From NCBI RefSeq assembly GCF_028291745.1, contig NZ_JAQGNQ010000053.1, positions 1-64,000 of the forward strand: 64,000 nucleotides of DNA, given 5' to 3'. Below, piece by piece: positions 51,605 to 59,324 of this stretch (positions within the stretch are counted from its first letter, which is position 1; the number at the start of each line of letters is the position of its first letter). Made by a program: the position numbers and the translations under genes. This DNA is from Ramlibacter sp. Lineage in GTDB: Bacteria > Pseudomonadota > Gammaproteobacteria > Burkholderiales > Burkholderiaceae_C. The notes beneath the pieces are model-generated. The model did no database searches. It had not been told where the DNA came from and saw only the letters and a list, made by a program, of their open reading frames with translations.

Positions 51605-54409
51605 TCAGGCCGGGGGCAGCGTGAAGCAGAAGGTGGCGCCCTCGCCCACGCGCGAGTGCGCCCACACCTGCCCGCCCTGGCGCGAGATCGCGCGAGCGAC
51701 CGTCGCCAGGCCGATGCCGGTGCCCGGGTACTCGTCGCTGCCGTGCAGCCGCTGGAAGGTGCCGAACAGGCGGTCGGCATAGGCCATGTCGAAGCCGCAG
51801 CCGTTGTCGCGCACGAAGTACTCGCCGCGATCGCGCATGCCGCCCACCACGATCTCCGCTGCCGGTTGCCGCGACGTGAACTTCCAGGCGTTGCCGATCA
51901 GGTTCTCCAGCACCGAGCGCATCAGGCGCGCATCGGCCATGACCGCCAGGCCCGGCTCCACGCGCCAGCCCACGCGCCGCTGCGGCTGCTCCGACTGCAG
52001 CCGCAGCAGGATCTCGCTGGCCAGTTCGCTCAGGTTCACCACCGCGCGGATGACCTCCAGCTCCGACACGTGCGCCAGGGCCAGAAGGCCTTCGATCAGC
52101 TCCGACATGCTGGCGGCGTTCGCCTGGATCCGCTGCAGGTAGTGATGCGCGCGCCCCTCCGGCAGCGGCGCGAGCTCCTGCTCCAGCAAGCGGGCATAGG
52201 AGGAGACGCGCTGCAGCGGCGACTGCAGGTCGTGCGACACCGAGTACGAGAAGGACTCGAGCTGCCTGTTGGCCAGGCGCAGCGCCTCCTGGTTGGCCAC
52301 GAGGTCGGTGATGTCCGTGTCCACGCCCACCCAGAACAGGATGTCCCCCTGTTCGCCGCGCACCGGCAGCGCGCGATAGCTGGTGGTGTGATAGCTGCCG
52401 TCGCACGCGCGGATGCGGCGGGTACCCGAATACGGCTCGCCGGTCGGCGCTGAGCGCAGCCAGTTCTCCTGCACGGGCTGGACGTCGTCGGGGTGCAGCA
52501 GCTTCAGCCAGCCATAGCCCAGCCAGTCGGGCGGTGCGCCGCCCACCAGCTCGTACCACGCGCGGCTGAGGAAAGTGGTCTGTCCCCGCGGGTCGACCGT
52601 CCAGAAAGGCAGCGGCGCCTGTTCCGCGAGCGTGCGAAACAGCGCCTCCTGGCGGGTGAGCTGGCTGGTGCGGTCGGCGATGCGCTCCTCCAGGCTCGCG
52701 TTGAGCCGGCGGATCTCCTCCATCATCAGCACCCGCAGCGTGATGTCCTGCTGCGCGCCCTCGATCGCGACGATGCGCCCTTCGTCGTCATGCACCGGTT
52801 CGCCCACCGAACGCACCCACATCTGGCGGCCGCTGCCGGTCTGGAGTTCGGCTTCGATGTCGAAGGGCAGCCCCTTCTCCACGCAGTTGTTCAGGCCGTC
52901 GACCGCCTTGGGCAGCGAGTGCGGCTTCACCATGGCGAGCAGCTCCTGCACCGTGGGCTCGGCACCCGGCGGCAGGTCGAGGACGGCCGCCGCTTGCTCG
53001 GACAGCAGCACTCGCTGGCTGGCGAGGTCGGCCCGCCAGTGGCCCATGCGCGTGAGCCGGCCGGCCACGCGCAGCCGCTCCGCCTGTTCGCGCAACTGCT
53101 CCTGCGCCCGCTTCAAGGCATCGATGTCGGTCGCGCTGCCGAACCATTGAATGGCCGGACTGTCCTCTTCCCGCACGGGCGCGGCCCGCAGCAGTTGCCA
53201 GCGGTACTGGCCATCGCGATAACGCAGCCGGTGTTCGAACTGCAGTTCCCGGCCGGAGGCGACCATCTCCGCCAGCCGCCTGACCATCTCCTGCCGGTCC
53301 GCCGGATGCACGAGCTCCTGCCAGCGGTTGCCCAGTGCCCGCTCCATCGGCTCGCCGGTCACTTCCATCCAGCGTCGGCTGACGAATTGCACCGCGCCGC
53401 GCTCGTCGGCCGTGAAGACGATCTGCGGCATGGCCTGCGCGAGCTGCTGGAAGCGCTGCTCGGTGCGTTCGCGGCTGCGCGCCTGTCGTCGCAACTGGCC
53501 GGTCAGGACGATCGCAACCAGAACGGCGACCGCCCAGACCATGGTGCTCAGGGTGGCAAAACGGCGCCAGGGCAGCAGCATCGCCTCGTAGCTCGAACCG
53601 ACCGAGACCACGAGATCGGGATAGGTCGGCAGCGTTCGGTAAGAGACGACGCGCAGGACGCCGTCGATGCTGCTTTCGCGGATATACGTGCCCTCCGGTG
53701 CGTGCAGCAGGTACTGGGTGAACAGCGGGGTGTGCGACAGGTCGCGGCCGGTGAGGCCGGCGTCGGCGGGACTGCGGGCCAGGATCTGGCCATTGCGGTG
53801 GTACAGCACGATCGCGCCGTTCGCGCCCAGGTCGATGCCGCGCCACAACTGCTCGAAGTACGGCGGCTCGACGGCCGCTGCCAGCACCGCCCGCAAGCTG
53901 CCGTCCGCGTTGCGGATGGGGCGGGCGACCACCATGGTCCAGCCGCCGGTGGTCCGGCTGCGCACGACCGGGCCGATGAAGAACTCGGTGGCCGGCGCCC
54001 GCTGGTAAGCCTGGAAGTAGCCGCGGTCGGCCACGGAACGGCCCAGGCTCTGGTCCTCGCTGTCCAGCACGACCTGACCCTGCGAATCGACCACCCACAG
54101 CGCGCGCAGGAAAGGCAGGTCCTTCAGTTGCGCAAGCAACATGGGCTGCGCGCTGGCCTGCGACAGCATGCCGGTCTGGCGCAGCATCTCAACCTTCACC
54201 ACGGCCAGCTGCAGCGTCTGGTCGACCGACTGGATCGTGCGCGCCGTCTGCTCGGAAATCACGCGCGAGAGGGAATCCGTCAGCTCCTCGCCCGACCGCA
54301 AGGCCGCCTCGCGCTGGTAGAGGAGGGCAAACAGCAGCAAGGCTCCGGTCAACAGTGCGAGCGCAAGCACGGCCGCCGCATCTCTCAAGCTTCTCCTCAT
54401 GGGTGGCAT
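51605..54409 (-). CDS. Multi-PAS sensor histidine kinase with extracytoplasmic PDC/double-Cache domain
   Basis: About 934 residues. An N-terminal membrane helix (AAAVLALALLTGALLLFALL) and a second one near 305-325 enclose a PDC-type sensor (VVDSQGQVVLDSEDQSLGRS; GGWTMVVARPIRNADGSLRA). Three PAS modules with PAC motifs follow. The phospho-acceptor helix is SFSYSVSHDLQSPLQRVSSY, and the ATP-binding part has NLIGNAWKFT, DNGCGFDMAYAD and GTGIGLATVARAI. No response-regulator gene is adjacent: an orphan. Start MPPMRRSLRD at 54409 or MRRSL at 54400. Confidence 0.92.
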   Translation of the reverse strand: MPPMRRSLRDAAAVLALALLTGALLLFALLYQREAALRSGEELTDSLSRVISEQTARTIQSVDQTLQLAVVKVEMLRQTGMLSQASAQPMLLAQLKDLPFLRALWVVDSQGQVVLDSEDQSLGRSVADRGYFQAYQRAPATEFFIGPVVRSRTTGGWTMVVARPIRNADGSLRAVLAAAVEPPYFEQLWRGIDLGANGAIVLYHRNGQILARSPADAGLTGRDLSHTPLFTQYLLHAPEGTYIRESSIDGVLRVVSYRTLPTYPDLVVSVGSSYEAMLLPWRRFATLSTMVWAVAVLVAIVLTGQLRRQARSRERTEQRFQQLAQAMPQIVFTADERGAVQFVSRRWMEVTGEPMERALGNRWQELVHPADRQEMVRRLAEMVASGRELQFEHRLRYRDGQYRWQLLRAAPVREEDSPAIQWFGSATDIDALKRAQEQLREQAERLRVAGRLTRMGHWRADLASQRVLLSEQAAAVLDLPPGAEPTVQELLAMVKPHSLPKAVDGLNNCVEKGLPFDIEAELQTGSGRQMWVRSVGEPVHDDEGRIVAIEGAQQDITLRVLMMEEIRRLNASLEERIADRTSQLTRQEALFRTLAEQAPLPFWTVDPRGQTTFLSRAWYELVGGAPPDWLGYGWLKLLHPDDVQPVQENWLRSAPTGEPYSGTRRIRACDGSYHTTSYRALPVRGEQGDILFWVGVDTDITDLVANQEALRLANRQLESFSYSVSHDLQSPLQRVSSYARLLEQELAPLPEGRAHHYLQRIQANAASMSELIEGLLALAHVSELEVIRAVVNLSELASEILLRLQSEQPQRRVGWRVEPGLAVMADARLMRSVLENLIGNAWKFTSRQPAAEIVVGGMRDRGEYFVRDNGCGFDMAYADRLFGTFQRLHGSDEYPGTGIGLATVARAISRQGGQVWAHSRVGEGATFCFTLPPA

Positions 54410-54509
54410 TGTGCGCTGCGACGCTCGTCCGGCAAGCACACGGGCTCCCCGCTGACAGGGCGGGCCGGGACGGTCCCCGGAAACTGCTGGTATCACCAGG
54501 AGGATTCCC

Positions 54510-54728
54510 ATGAGCCAGCACGCGATATTCCGCGGCGAAGTGTGCTTCCGCGCCGGTGACGGCGTGCTGATGCCCGTACCCGACGGCGAGGTCGACGTCG
54601 AGCTCGCCGACGACAGCGTCACCCTGTCCTGGCGCGATGGCGAAGGCAATGCCAGCAGTGCGGCGATCACCCGCGACGAGTTCGAGCGCTACCAGCGCGA
54701 GGGCAAGATCCGCCTGCTCGATCACTAA
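54510..54728 (+). CDS. Small hypothetical protein (72 aa)
   Basis: Acidic, beta-rich looking: MSQHAIFRGEVCFRAGDGVL, VDVELADDSVTLSWRDGEGN, then helix RDEFERYQREGKIRLLDH. An AGGAGG sequence lies 8 bases before the ATG. The next gene starts 12 bases later, so they are likely co-transcribed. No function recognised. Confidence 0.75.
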   Translation: MSQHAIFRGEVCFRAGDGVLMPVPDGEVDVELADDSVTLSWRDGEGNASSAAITRDEFERYQREGKIRLLDH

Positions 54729-54740
54729 GGGAGCCACCTC

Positions 54741-55412
54741 ATGGCCGCGCGCCTGCCTCTCGAGCTGATCCTGCTGGCCCTCGCCTGGGCCGCTACGCTG
54801 GCCGTGCGGCCCTGGCGCCTGCTGCGTTCCGGCGCGGGGCCCTCGGCCCTGGCCACCCCGCTGCTGGCGGCGGTGACCATCCTGCCGTTCCTGTGGGCCT
54901 GGCCCGGCTGGTCGGCCCTGCCGCTCGCGCTACGCTGGTCGGGCGCACCGCTGGCGGTACTGACGCTGGGCTGGCCGCTCGCCGTGCCGGTGCTCACGTT
55001 CGCCGGGCTGAGCACCATGCTCACCACGGGCGCCGATCTCGCGCAGGCGCTGTCGACCCTGGTGTGGGCCGGGCTGTTGCCGGCCACCCTGGTGCTGGTG
55101 CTGGGACATGCCGTGCGCAAGGGGCTCGGGCCGCATCCGGTCGCGTACCTGTTCGGGCGTGCCTTCTTCGTGCCGATGCTCTCGCTCGCCGCGTGTGGCT
55201 TCATGGCCGCGGCGATGGGCCCAGGGCTGAACGGCCCGACGGCGCAGTTGCAGCACATGGCGATCGCCCTGCTGGCGATGGGTGAGGCCTCGTGGAGCTG
55301 TGCCATCGTCAGCCTGCTGGTGGCGTACCGGCCGCAGTGGCTCGCGACCTGGTCCGGCAGCATGCAATTCAGGCGGCCTGCGCGCGTGCGTGCGGTCACG
55401 CGGCGGCGCTGA
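54741..55412 (+). CDS. Predicted integral membrane protein
   Basis: 223 residues, about six membrane helices (LPLELILLALAWAATLAVRP; LLAAVTILPFLWAW; TLGWPLAVPVLTFAGLSTML; LVWAGLLPATLVLVLGHAVR; FFVPMLSLAACGFMAAAMGP; IALLAMGEASWSCAIVSLLV). LGPHPVAYLFGRAFFVPML is reminiscent of uncharacterised transporter-like membrane proteins. Function not assigned. Preceded by the 72-aa gene in an apparent operon. Confidence 0.8.
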   Translation: MAARLPLELILLALAWAATLAVRPWRLLRSGAGPSALATPLLAAVTILPFLWAWPGWSALPLALRWSGAPLAVLTLGWPLAVPVLTFAGLSTMLTTGADLAQALSTLVWAGLLPATLVLVLGHAVRKGLGPHPVAYLFGRAFFVPMLSLAACGFMAAAMGPGLNGPTAQLQHMAIALLAMGEASWSCAIVSLLVAYRPQWLATWSGSMQFRRPARVRAVTRRR

Positions 55413-55467
55413 ACCCGCAGTGTCCGGCGCGGTGTGCGGCAACGCGAGAGATGCTATCGTCGGCCGC

Positions 55468-55872
55468 ATGCTGTACTCCCGACGAGTTGCCATCGCCGCT
55501 TCCCTGTGGGCGCTCGCGCTGCTGCCGCTGGGCGCGCAAGCGGCGTCGCCCTCTCCCGAACCCGTCTCGCTCAGCCACGCGCCCGCCCCCGTCGGCGGAC
55601 TGTGGTGCGGTGCGGGGCTGCTGACCGGCTTCACGCTGGACATCGCGCAGCAGTCGCGGCAGATCGATGCCCGCCTGATCCGCAAGGGCCGGGTGCGCGA
55701 GATCACCGGCCACATGGAAGGCGCGATGCTGCGCACCGACCCGCAGCGTGACCAGACGATGGAACTGATCGCGGCCGGCAACGAGCTGCGCATCGTCGAC
55801 GCCACCGGCAAGCTGGCGCTGACCAAGGGCCAGTTCTTCACCCGCGCCGCCGGCGGCAGCTGCAGCAATTGA
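55468..55872 (+). CDS. Small secreted protein
   Basis: 134 residues from MLYSRRVAIAASLWALALLP, a signal peptide cleaved near AQAAS. The mature part has LWCGAGLLTGFTLDIAQQSR and ends with a cysteine (GGSCSN). A TATCG box 8-12 bases before the ATG suggests a short leader. The stop overlaps the TTG start of the EamA-type gene (TTGA). Function unknown; possibly an envelope protein. Confidence 0.75.
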   Translation: MLYSRRVAIAASLWALALLPLGAQAASPSPEPVSLSHAPAPVGGLWCGAGLLTGFTLDIAQQSRQIDARLIRKGRVREITGHMEGAMLRTDPQRDQTMELIAAGNELRIVDATGKLALTKGQFFTRAAGGSCSN

Positions 55873-56786
55873 TCCCGCCCGCCTGGCTGTGGGTGCCCAT
55901 CGTGCTGTGGGCATCCCTGGCGCAGACGGCGCGCAATGCGGCGCAGCGCTCGCTGGTCGCGCAGGCCGGCACCCTGGGCGCCACCCTCGCCCGCTTCCTG
56001 TACGGGATCCCCTTCGCTGCCGTCTGGGTCGTGCTGCTGCACGCCTGGCCGGGATCGACCGCGCCGCTGCCGCAGTTCCACCCGGCCTATTTCGCCTGGT
56101 TGATCCTCGGCGCCTTTGGACAGCTCGCGGCCACCGCGTTCCTGCTGGCGGCGATGAAGCAACGCAACTTCGTGATCGGCGTTGCGTATTCGAAAACGGA
56201 TGCCTTGCAGGTCGCGCTGTTCGGATCGCTGTTCCTGCGTGAACTCCCGGGCGGCCCCACGCTGGTGGCGATCGGCCTCGCGACCGCTGGCGTCGTGCTG
56301 CTTTCGCTGCCGCAAAAACGGGTCGCGCTGCAGGGTCGCGCCTGGACTTCGGCGGCCGCGTGGTACGGCCTGGCTTCCGGCGCCGGCTTCGCACTTTCGG
56401 CCGTGGGCTACCGCGGCGCCGCGCTGCAACTGCCGGAGAGCTCCGCCTGGATGTCCGGTGCGTGGGGCGTGCTGCTCGCGCAAGGCATCCAGACCGTGCT
56501 GCTCGGAGGCTGGCTGGCGTGGCGCGCCCCCGCTGCACTGCGCGCCACGGTTTCCGCCTGGCGCATCTCCACCGTCGCCGGGGCCGCCGGGGCGCTGGCC
56601 TCCATCGGCTGGTTCACCGCCTTCGCCCTCACCACCGCCGCGAACGTGCGCACGCTCGGGATGGTGGAAGTCGTGTTCAGTTATCTCGTGTCGCGCCGGT
56701 TGTTGCGCGAGCGCCTGGCGGCGACGGAGCAAGGCGGCCTCGCGCTGGTCGTGGTCGGACTGCTGGCGCTCGGACTGCAGCTCTGA
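55869..56786 (+). CDS. EamA/DMT-superfamily permease
   Basis: 305 residues, about ten membrane helices arranged as two five-helix EamA-like repeats (WVPIVLWASLAQTARNAAQR; AWLILGAFGQLAATAFLLAA; VAGAAGALASIGWFTAFALT; RRLLRERLAATEQGGLALVV). Drug/metabolite transporter superfamily; substrate unknown. It begins with TTG overlapping the stop of the preceding gene, consistent with translational coupling. The ATG-less start is the main uncertainty. Confidence 0.85.
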   Translation: MIPPAWLWVPIVLWASLAQTARNAAQRSLVAQAGTLGATLARFLYGIPFAAVWVVLLHAWPGSTAPLPQFHPAYFAWLILGAFGQLAATAFLLAAMKQRNFVIGVAYSKTDALQVALFGSLFLRELPGGPTLVAIGLATAGVVLLSLPQKRVALQGRAWTSAAAWYGLASGAGFALSAVGYRGAALQLPESSAWMSGAWGVLLAQGIQTVLLGGWLAWRAPAALRATVSAWRISTVAGAAGALASIGWFTAFALTTAANVRTLGMVEVVFSYLVSRRLLRERLAATEQGGLALVVVGLLALGLQL

Positions 56787-56862
56787 GCCCCACGGGCGAT
56801 GGCGTCCTACAGGGGCGCGCACGCGGTCGCGCGAGATTGAAGGTCCGCAAGAAGGACCGACC

Positions 56863-57228
56863 ATGGCAGACCACGACGACAGCACTCGCACGCCCGTGCG
56901 GCCCCAGCCCTTCACGCTCTATGCGGCCGGCGGCCGCGTCTACGCGAGCAACAGCGACCAGAAGGTGATCGATCTCGGCGAGCTGGCGCGCGACGACTCG
57001 GGAGCCTTCGCGTGGCTGCTCGATGGCAACCAGCAGCGCGGCAGCGGCTTCACCGAGGAAGCGGCGCTCGGCGACCTCGCACAACGACTGCGCTTCCTCT
57101 GGCTTGATGGCCAGTTCACCGCCCTGGCGGATGCGCGCGCCGGCGTCAATCTCGAAGGCGCGACCCGGCTGGACATCGTGCTCGATGAACTGGAGCCGGG
57201 CGAGCGGATGTACGACGCGACGGTGTAG
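56863..57228 (+). CDS. Hypothetical protein (121 aa)
   Basis: Begins MADHDDSTRTPVRPQPFTLY and contains AGGRVYASNSDQKVIDLGEL, AALGDLAQRLRFLWLDGQFT and LEGATRLDIVLDELEPGERM. Acidic, cytoplasmic, no membrane segment. GAAGGA precedes the ATG at a good distance. No family recognised. Confidence 0.7.
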   Translation: MADHDDSTRTPVRPQPFTLYAAGGRVYASNSDQKVIDLGELARDDSGAFAWLLDGNQQRGSGFTEEAALGDLAQRLRFLWLDGQFTALADARAGVNLEGATRLDIVLDELEPGERMYDATV

Positions 57229-57447
57229 CGGACTGGGCGCAGTGCAGGGCGCGTTGCCTGTCGCCAGAGTGCGCGCACCATGGTGGCACAGTGCCCTTGC
57301 CGCCTGTTCGTGAAATGCGGCCGCGCGATCCGGGGTTCCTACATGAAAGCAGCATGGACACGCACGAGCCTTGACGCTACAAGGACAGAACATGGCAGGA
57401 CGGCCTCACGCCGCGCGCGTGCGACCTCCAACGAGTGAGCACGAATC

Positions 57448-57759
57448 ATGTCTTTCGGCACGCTGCTGTACCGCTATTTCTTCTTCGGCTGGCTGTTCAA
57501 GGACGTGAACGCCGGCAACCTGCTGGAGCGCGCGGCGGCCTGGCGTCACAACCGTGACCAGGCGCGCTGGTTGCCCACCTACATGCGCCGCTGGCTGTGG
57601 TGCGCCGGCTTCTTCTACGCGCTGGGCCTGGCGGTCGAATCGCTGCTGCACGCGCCGGGGCTCTCGGTGTTTTTCTACGTGCCCTGTGCGCTGGCCGTGC
57701 CGGTCAACGCGGTGATCGGCGCTGCCTGGGTTGGCTTGCGGGTCGCGCCCTTGCACTGA
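57448..57759 (+). CDS. Small membrane protein (103 aa)
   Basis: Starts MSFGTLLYRYFFFGWLFKDV. Two membrane helices (WCAGFFYALGLAVESLLHAP; VFFYVPCALAVPVNAVIGAA) with a positively charged loop between the start and helix 1 (HNRDQARWLPTYMRRWLW). Function unknown. Its end is 4 bases from the convergent LysR gene. Confidence 0.75.
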   Translation: MSFGTLLYRYFFFGWLFKDVNAGNLLERAAAWRHNRDQARWLPTYMRRWLWCAGFFYALGLAVESLLHAPGLSVFFYVPCALAVPVNAVIGAAWVGLRVAPLH

Positions 57760-57763
57760 CGGC

Positions 57764-58708
57764 TCACTCGGGCGGGCGCTCGCCCGCCGTGCCCATGCCC
57801 AGCCCCGCGGTGATCTTGCGGGTGTGCTCCACGACGTGTTCCAGGAAGGCCCGCGTGCGCGCCGGCATGTACTTGCGACTGGGCAGCGCCGCGACCAGAC
57901 TGAGCCGGTTGGTGATCCACGGCGCCAGCACCCGTTTGAGCAGCCCACCATTGAGCATGGGGGCGATCAGGCCGGCCGGGAAGCTGCTGAGGCCACCGCC
58001 CGTGAGCGTCGCGCGCAGCAGGGTGTCGATGTGGTTGGCGGTGACCGTGGACGGCACTTCCACGTCCAGCGTGCGGTCGCCGTCGGTGGGGTCGATCAGC
58101 CGCATGGCGCGCAGCCGCACGCCGGAGGGGCGCAGGCGCAGGAAGCGGTGCTCGCGCAGTTGCTCGGGAACGGTTGGCTCGCCATGGCGCGCCAGATAGG
58201 CGGGTGAGGCACAGAGCATCCCGTGGCTGTCGACGATGGTGCGCCGGATCGCGGTCGAGACGATCGGCACCGAGTCCGTCAGGAACGTGATGTCGTGGTC
58301 CTCCAGATCGGGGTCGATGACCTCGTGCACGTGCAAGTCCAGTTGCACGCCGGGATACAGCGACTGGAACTCGGCGATGACCGGGGCAATGATGTGCGTC
58401 GCGATCATGGGCATGGCCAGGACGCGCACCGTGCCGCTCATCTCTCGGCTGTGCGCGTGCGCGAGGGCATCGGCCTCGTCGATGTCGCCCAGGATCACGC
58501 GCAGCCGGCCGAGGTAGACCTCGCCGGCGGGGGTCAGTGCCAGCCGGCGGGTGGTCCGCTGCAGCAGGCGCACGCCGAGGTGCTTCTCCAGGTCGCCCAC
58601 CAGCCGCGTGACTGCCGCCGGCGTCAGGTCGAGCTTGCGCGCCGCGGCCGCGAAGCCGCCCTCGTCCACCACCTGCTGGAAAACCCTCATCGATTGCAAC
58701 CGGTCCAT
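57764..58708 (-). CDS. LysR-family transcriptional regulator
   Basis: 314 residues: winged helix-turn-helix MDRLQSMRVFQQVVDEGGFA AAARKLDLTPAAVTRLVGDL, then the substrate-binding domain (GTVRVLAMPMIATHIIAPVI). Divergent from the DUF4148 gene with a candidate LysR box between the two starts, which suggests control of that gene and of itself. Effector unknown. Confidence 0.93.
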   Translation of the reverse strand: MDRLQSMRVFQQVVDEGGFAAAARKLDLTPAAVTRLVGDLEKHLGVRLLQRTTRRLALTPAGEVYLGRLRVILGDIDEADALAHAHSREMSGTVRVLAMPMIATHIIAPVIAEFQSLYPGVQLDLHVHEVIDPDLEDHDITFLTDSVPIVSTAIRRTIVDSHGMLCASPAYLARHGEPTVPEQLREHRFLRLRPSGVRLRAMRLIDPTDGDRTLDVEVPSTVTANHIDTLLRATLTGGGLSSFPAGLIAPMLNGGLLKRVLAPWITNRLSLVAALPSRKYMPARTRAFLEHVVEHTRKITAGLGMGTAGERPPE

Positions 58709-58731
58709 CGCGTGTTTCCTTTGGGTTGATT

Positions 58732-58748
58732 ATTGTGGAAAGTGCAAT
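58732..58748. promoter_or_regulatory. Candidate LysR-type operator
   Basis: ATTG-N9-CAAT (58732-58748), a perfect dyad of the T-N11-A type, lies 24 bases upstream of the LysR start and 92 upstream of the DUF4148 start, in the divergent gap. Confidence 0.55.
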
Positions 58749-58840
58749 GGTTGTTTGTTCCCGGTGATGTTTTTTGCTTTGATTCAGAGGAATACAGTCT
58801 CTCCATCGCAACCGATCAACCACCACCAAGGAAAAGCACC

Positions 58841-59206
58841 ATGAAAGTCTCCGCTCTCGCCATCGCCGCCCTGTCCTTCGCCGCACTGACGGCCCACGCC
58901 GACGACGCCGACCCCTCCGGCCAGTTCGCCGCCTCCGTCGGCAGCCAGGCCACGCGCACCCAGGTGCAGGCGCAATACCAGCAGTACCGCAAGCAGGGCG
59001 TGAACCCCTGGGCCACGTCGTACAACCCGCTGACCAGCTTCCGGGGCCAGCGCACCCGCGCGGAAGTGACCGCCGAGTACCTGGCCAGCCGCAACACGGT
59101 CGATGCCCTCACCCGCGAGGACAGCGGCTCCTCGTATCTCGCCGCCCACAAGGCGCCGGTCGACGCGGGCCGCCAACTGGCCGGCACGCCGGTCAACGCC
59201 CAGTAA
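58841..59206 (+). CDS. DUF4148 family secreted protein
   Basis: 121 residues with a signal peptide (MKVSALAIAALSFAALTAHA). The mature part has TRTQVQAQYQQYRKQGVNPW and TRAEVTAEYLASRNTVDALT, a duplicated helix-turn pattern typical of DUF4148 proteins, which are abundant in Burkholderiales. Strong AAGGAAAAG site. Possibly regulated by the divergent LysR protein. Confidence 0.85.
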   Translation: MKVSALAIAALSFAALTAHADDADPSGQFAASVGSQATRTQVQAQYQQYRKQGVNPWATSYNPLTSFRGQRTRAEVTAEYLASRNTVDALTREDSGSSYLAAHKAPVDAGRQLAGTPVNAQ

Positions 59207-59259
59207 GTAAAAAACCTGGCGAGCGCCCCGTGCAATGCGGGGCTCCTGGCGCGACCACG

Positions 59260-59324
59260 GCTGCGCCAAGCGCACCCCACCGACGCCCTGCGACGGTGGG
59301 GTGCCTGCGGCAGCCCACCCTACG
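59260..59324. repeat. GGGGTGCCTGCGGCAGCCCA-type palindrome overlapping a stop codon
   Basis: Left arm about 59260-59282 (CAAGCGCACCCCACCG end) and right arm about 59294-59324 (CGGTGGGGTGCC, GGCAGCCCACCCTA). The kinase gene on the minus strand ends with TAG at 59322-59320, the CTA of the repeat's outer end. Same family as 23881-23951. Confidence 0.78.
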
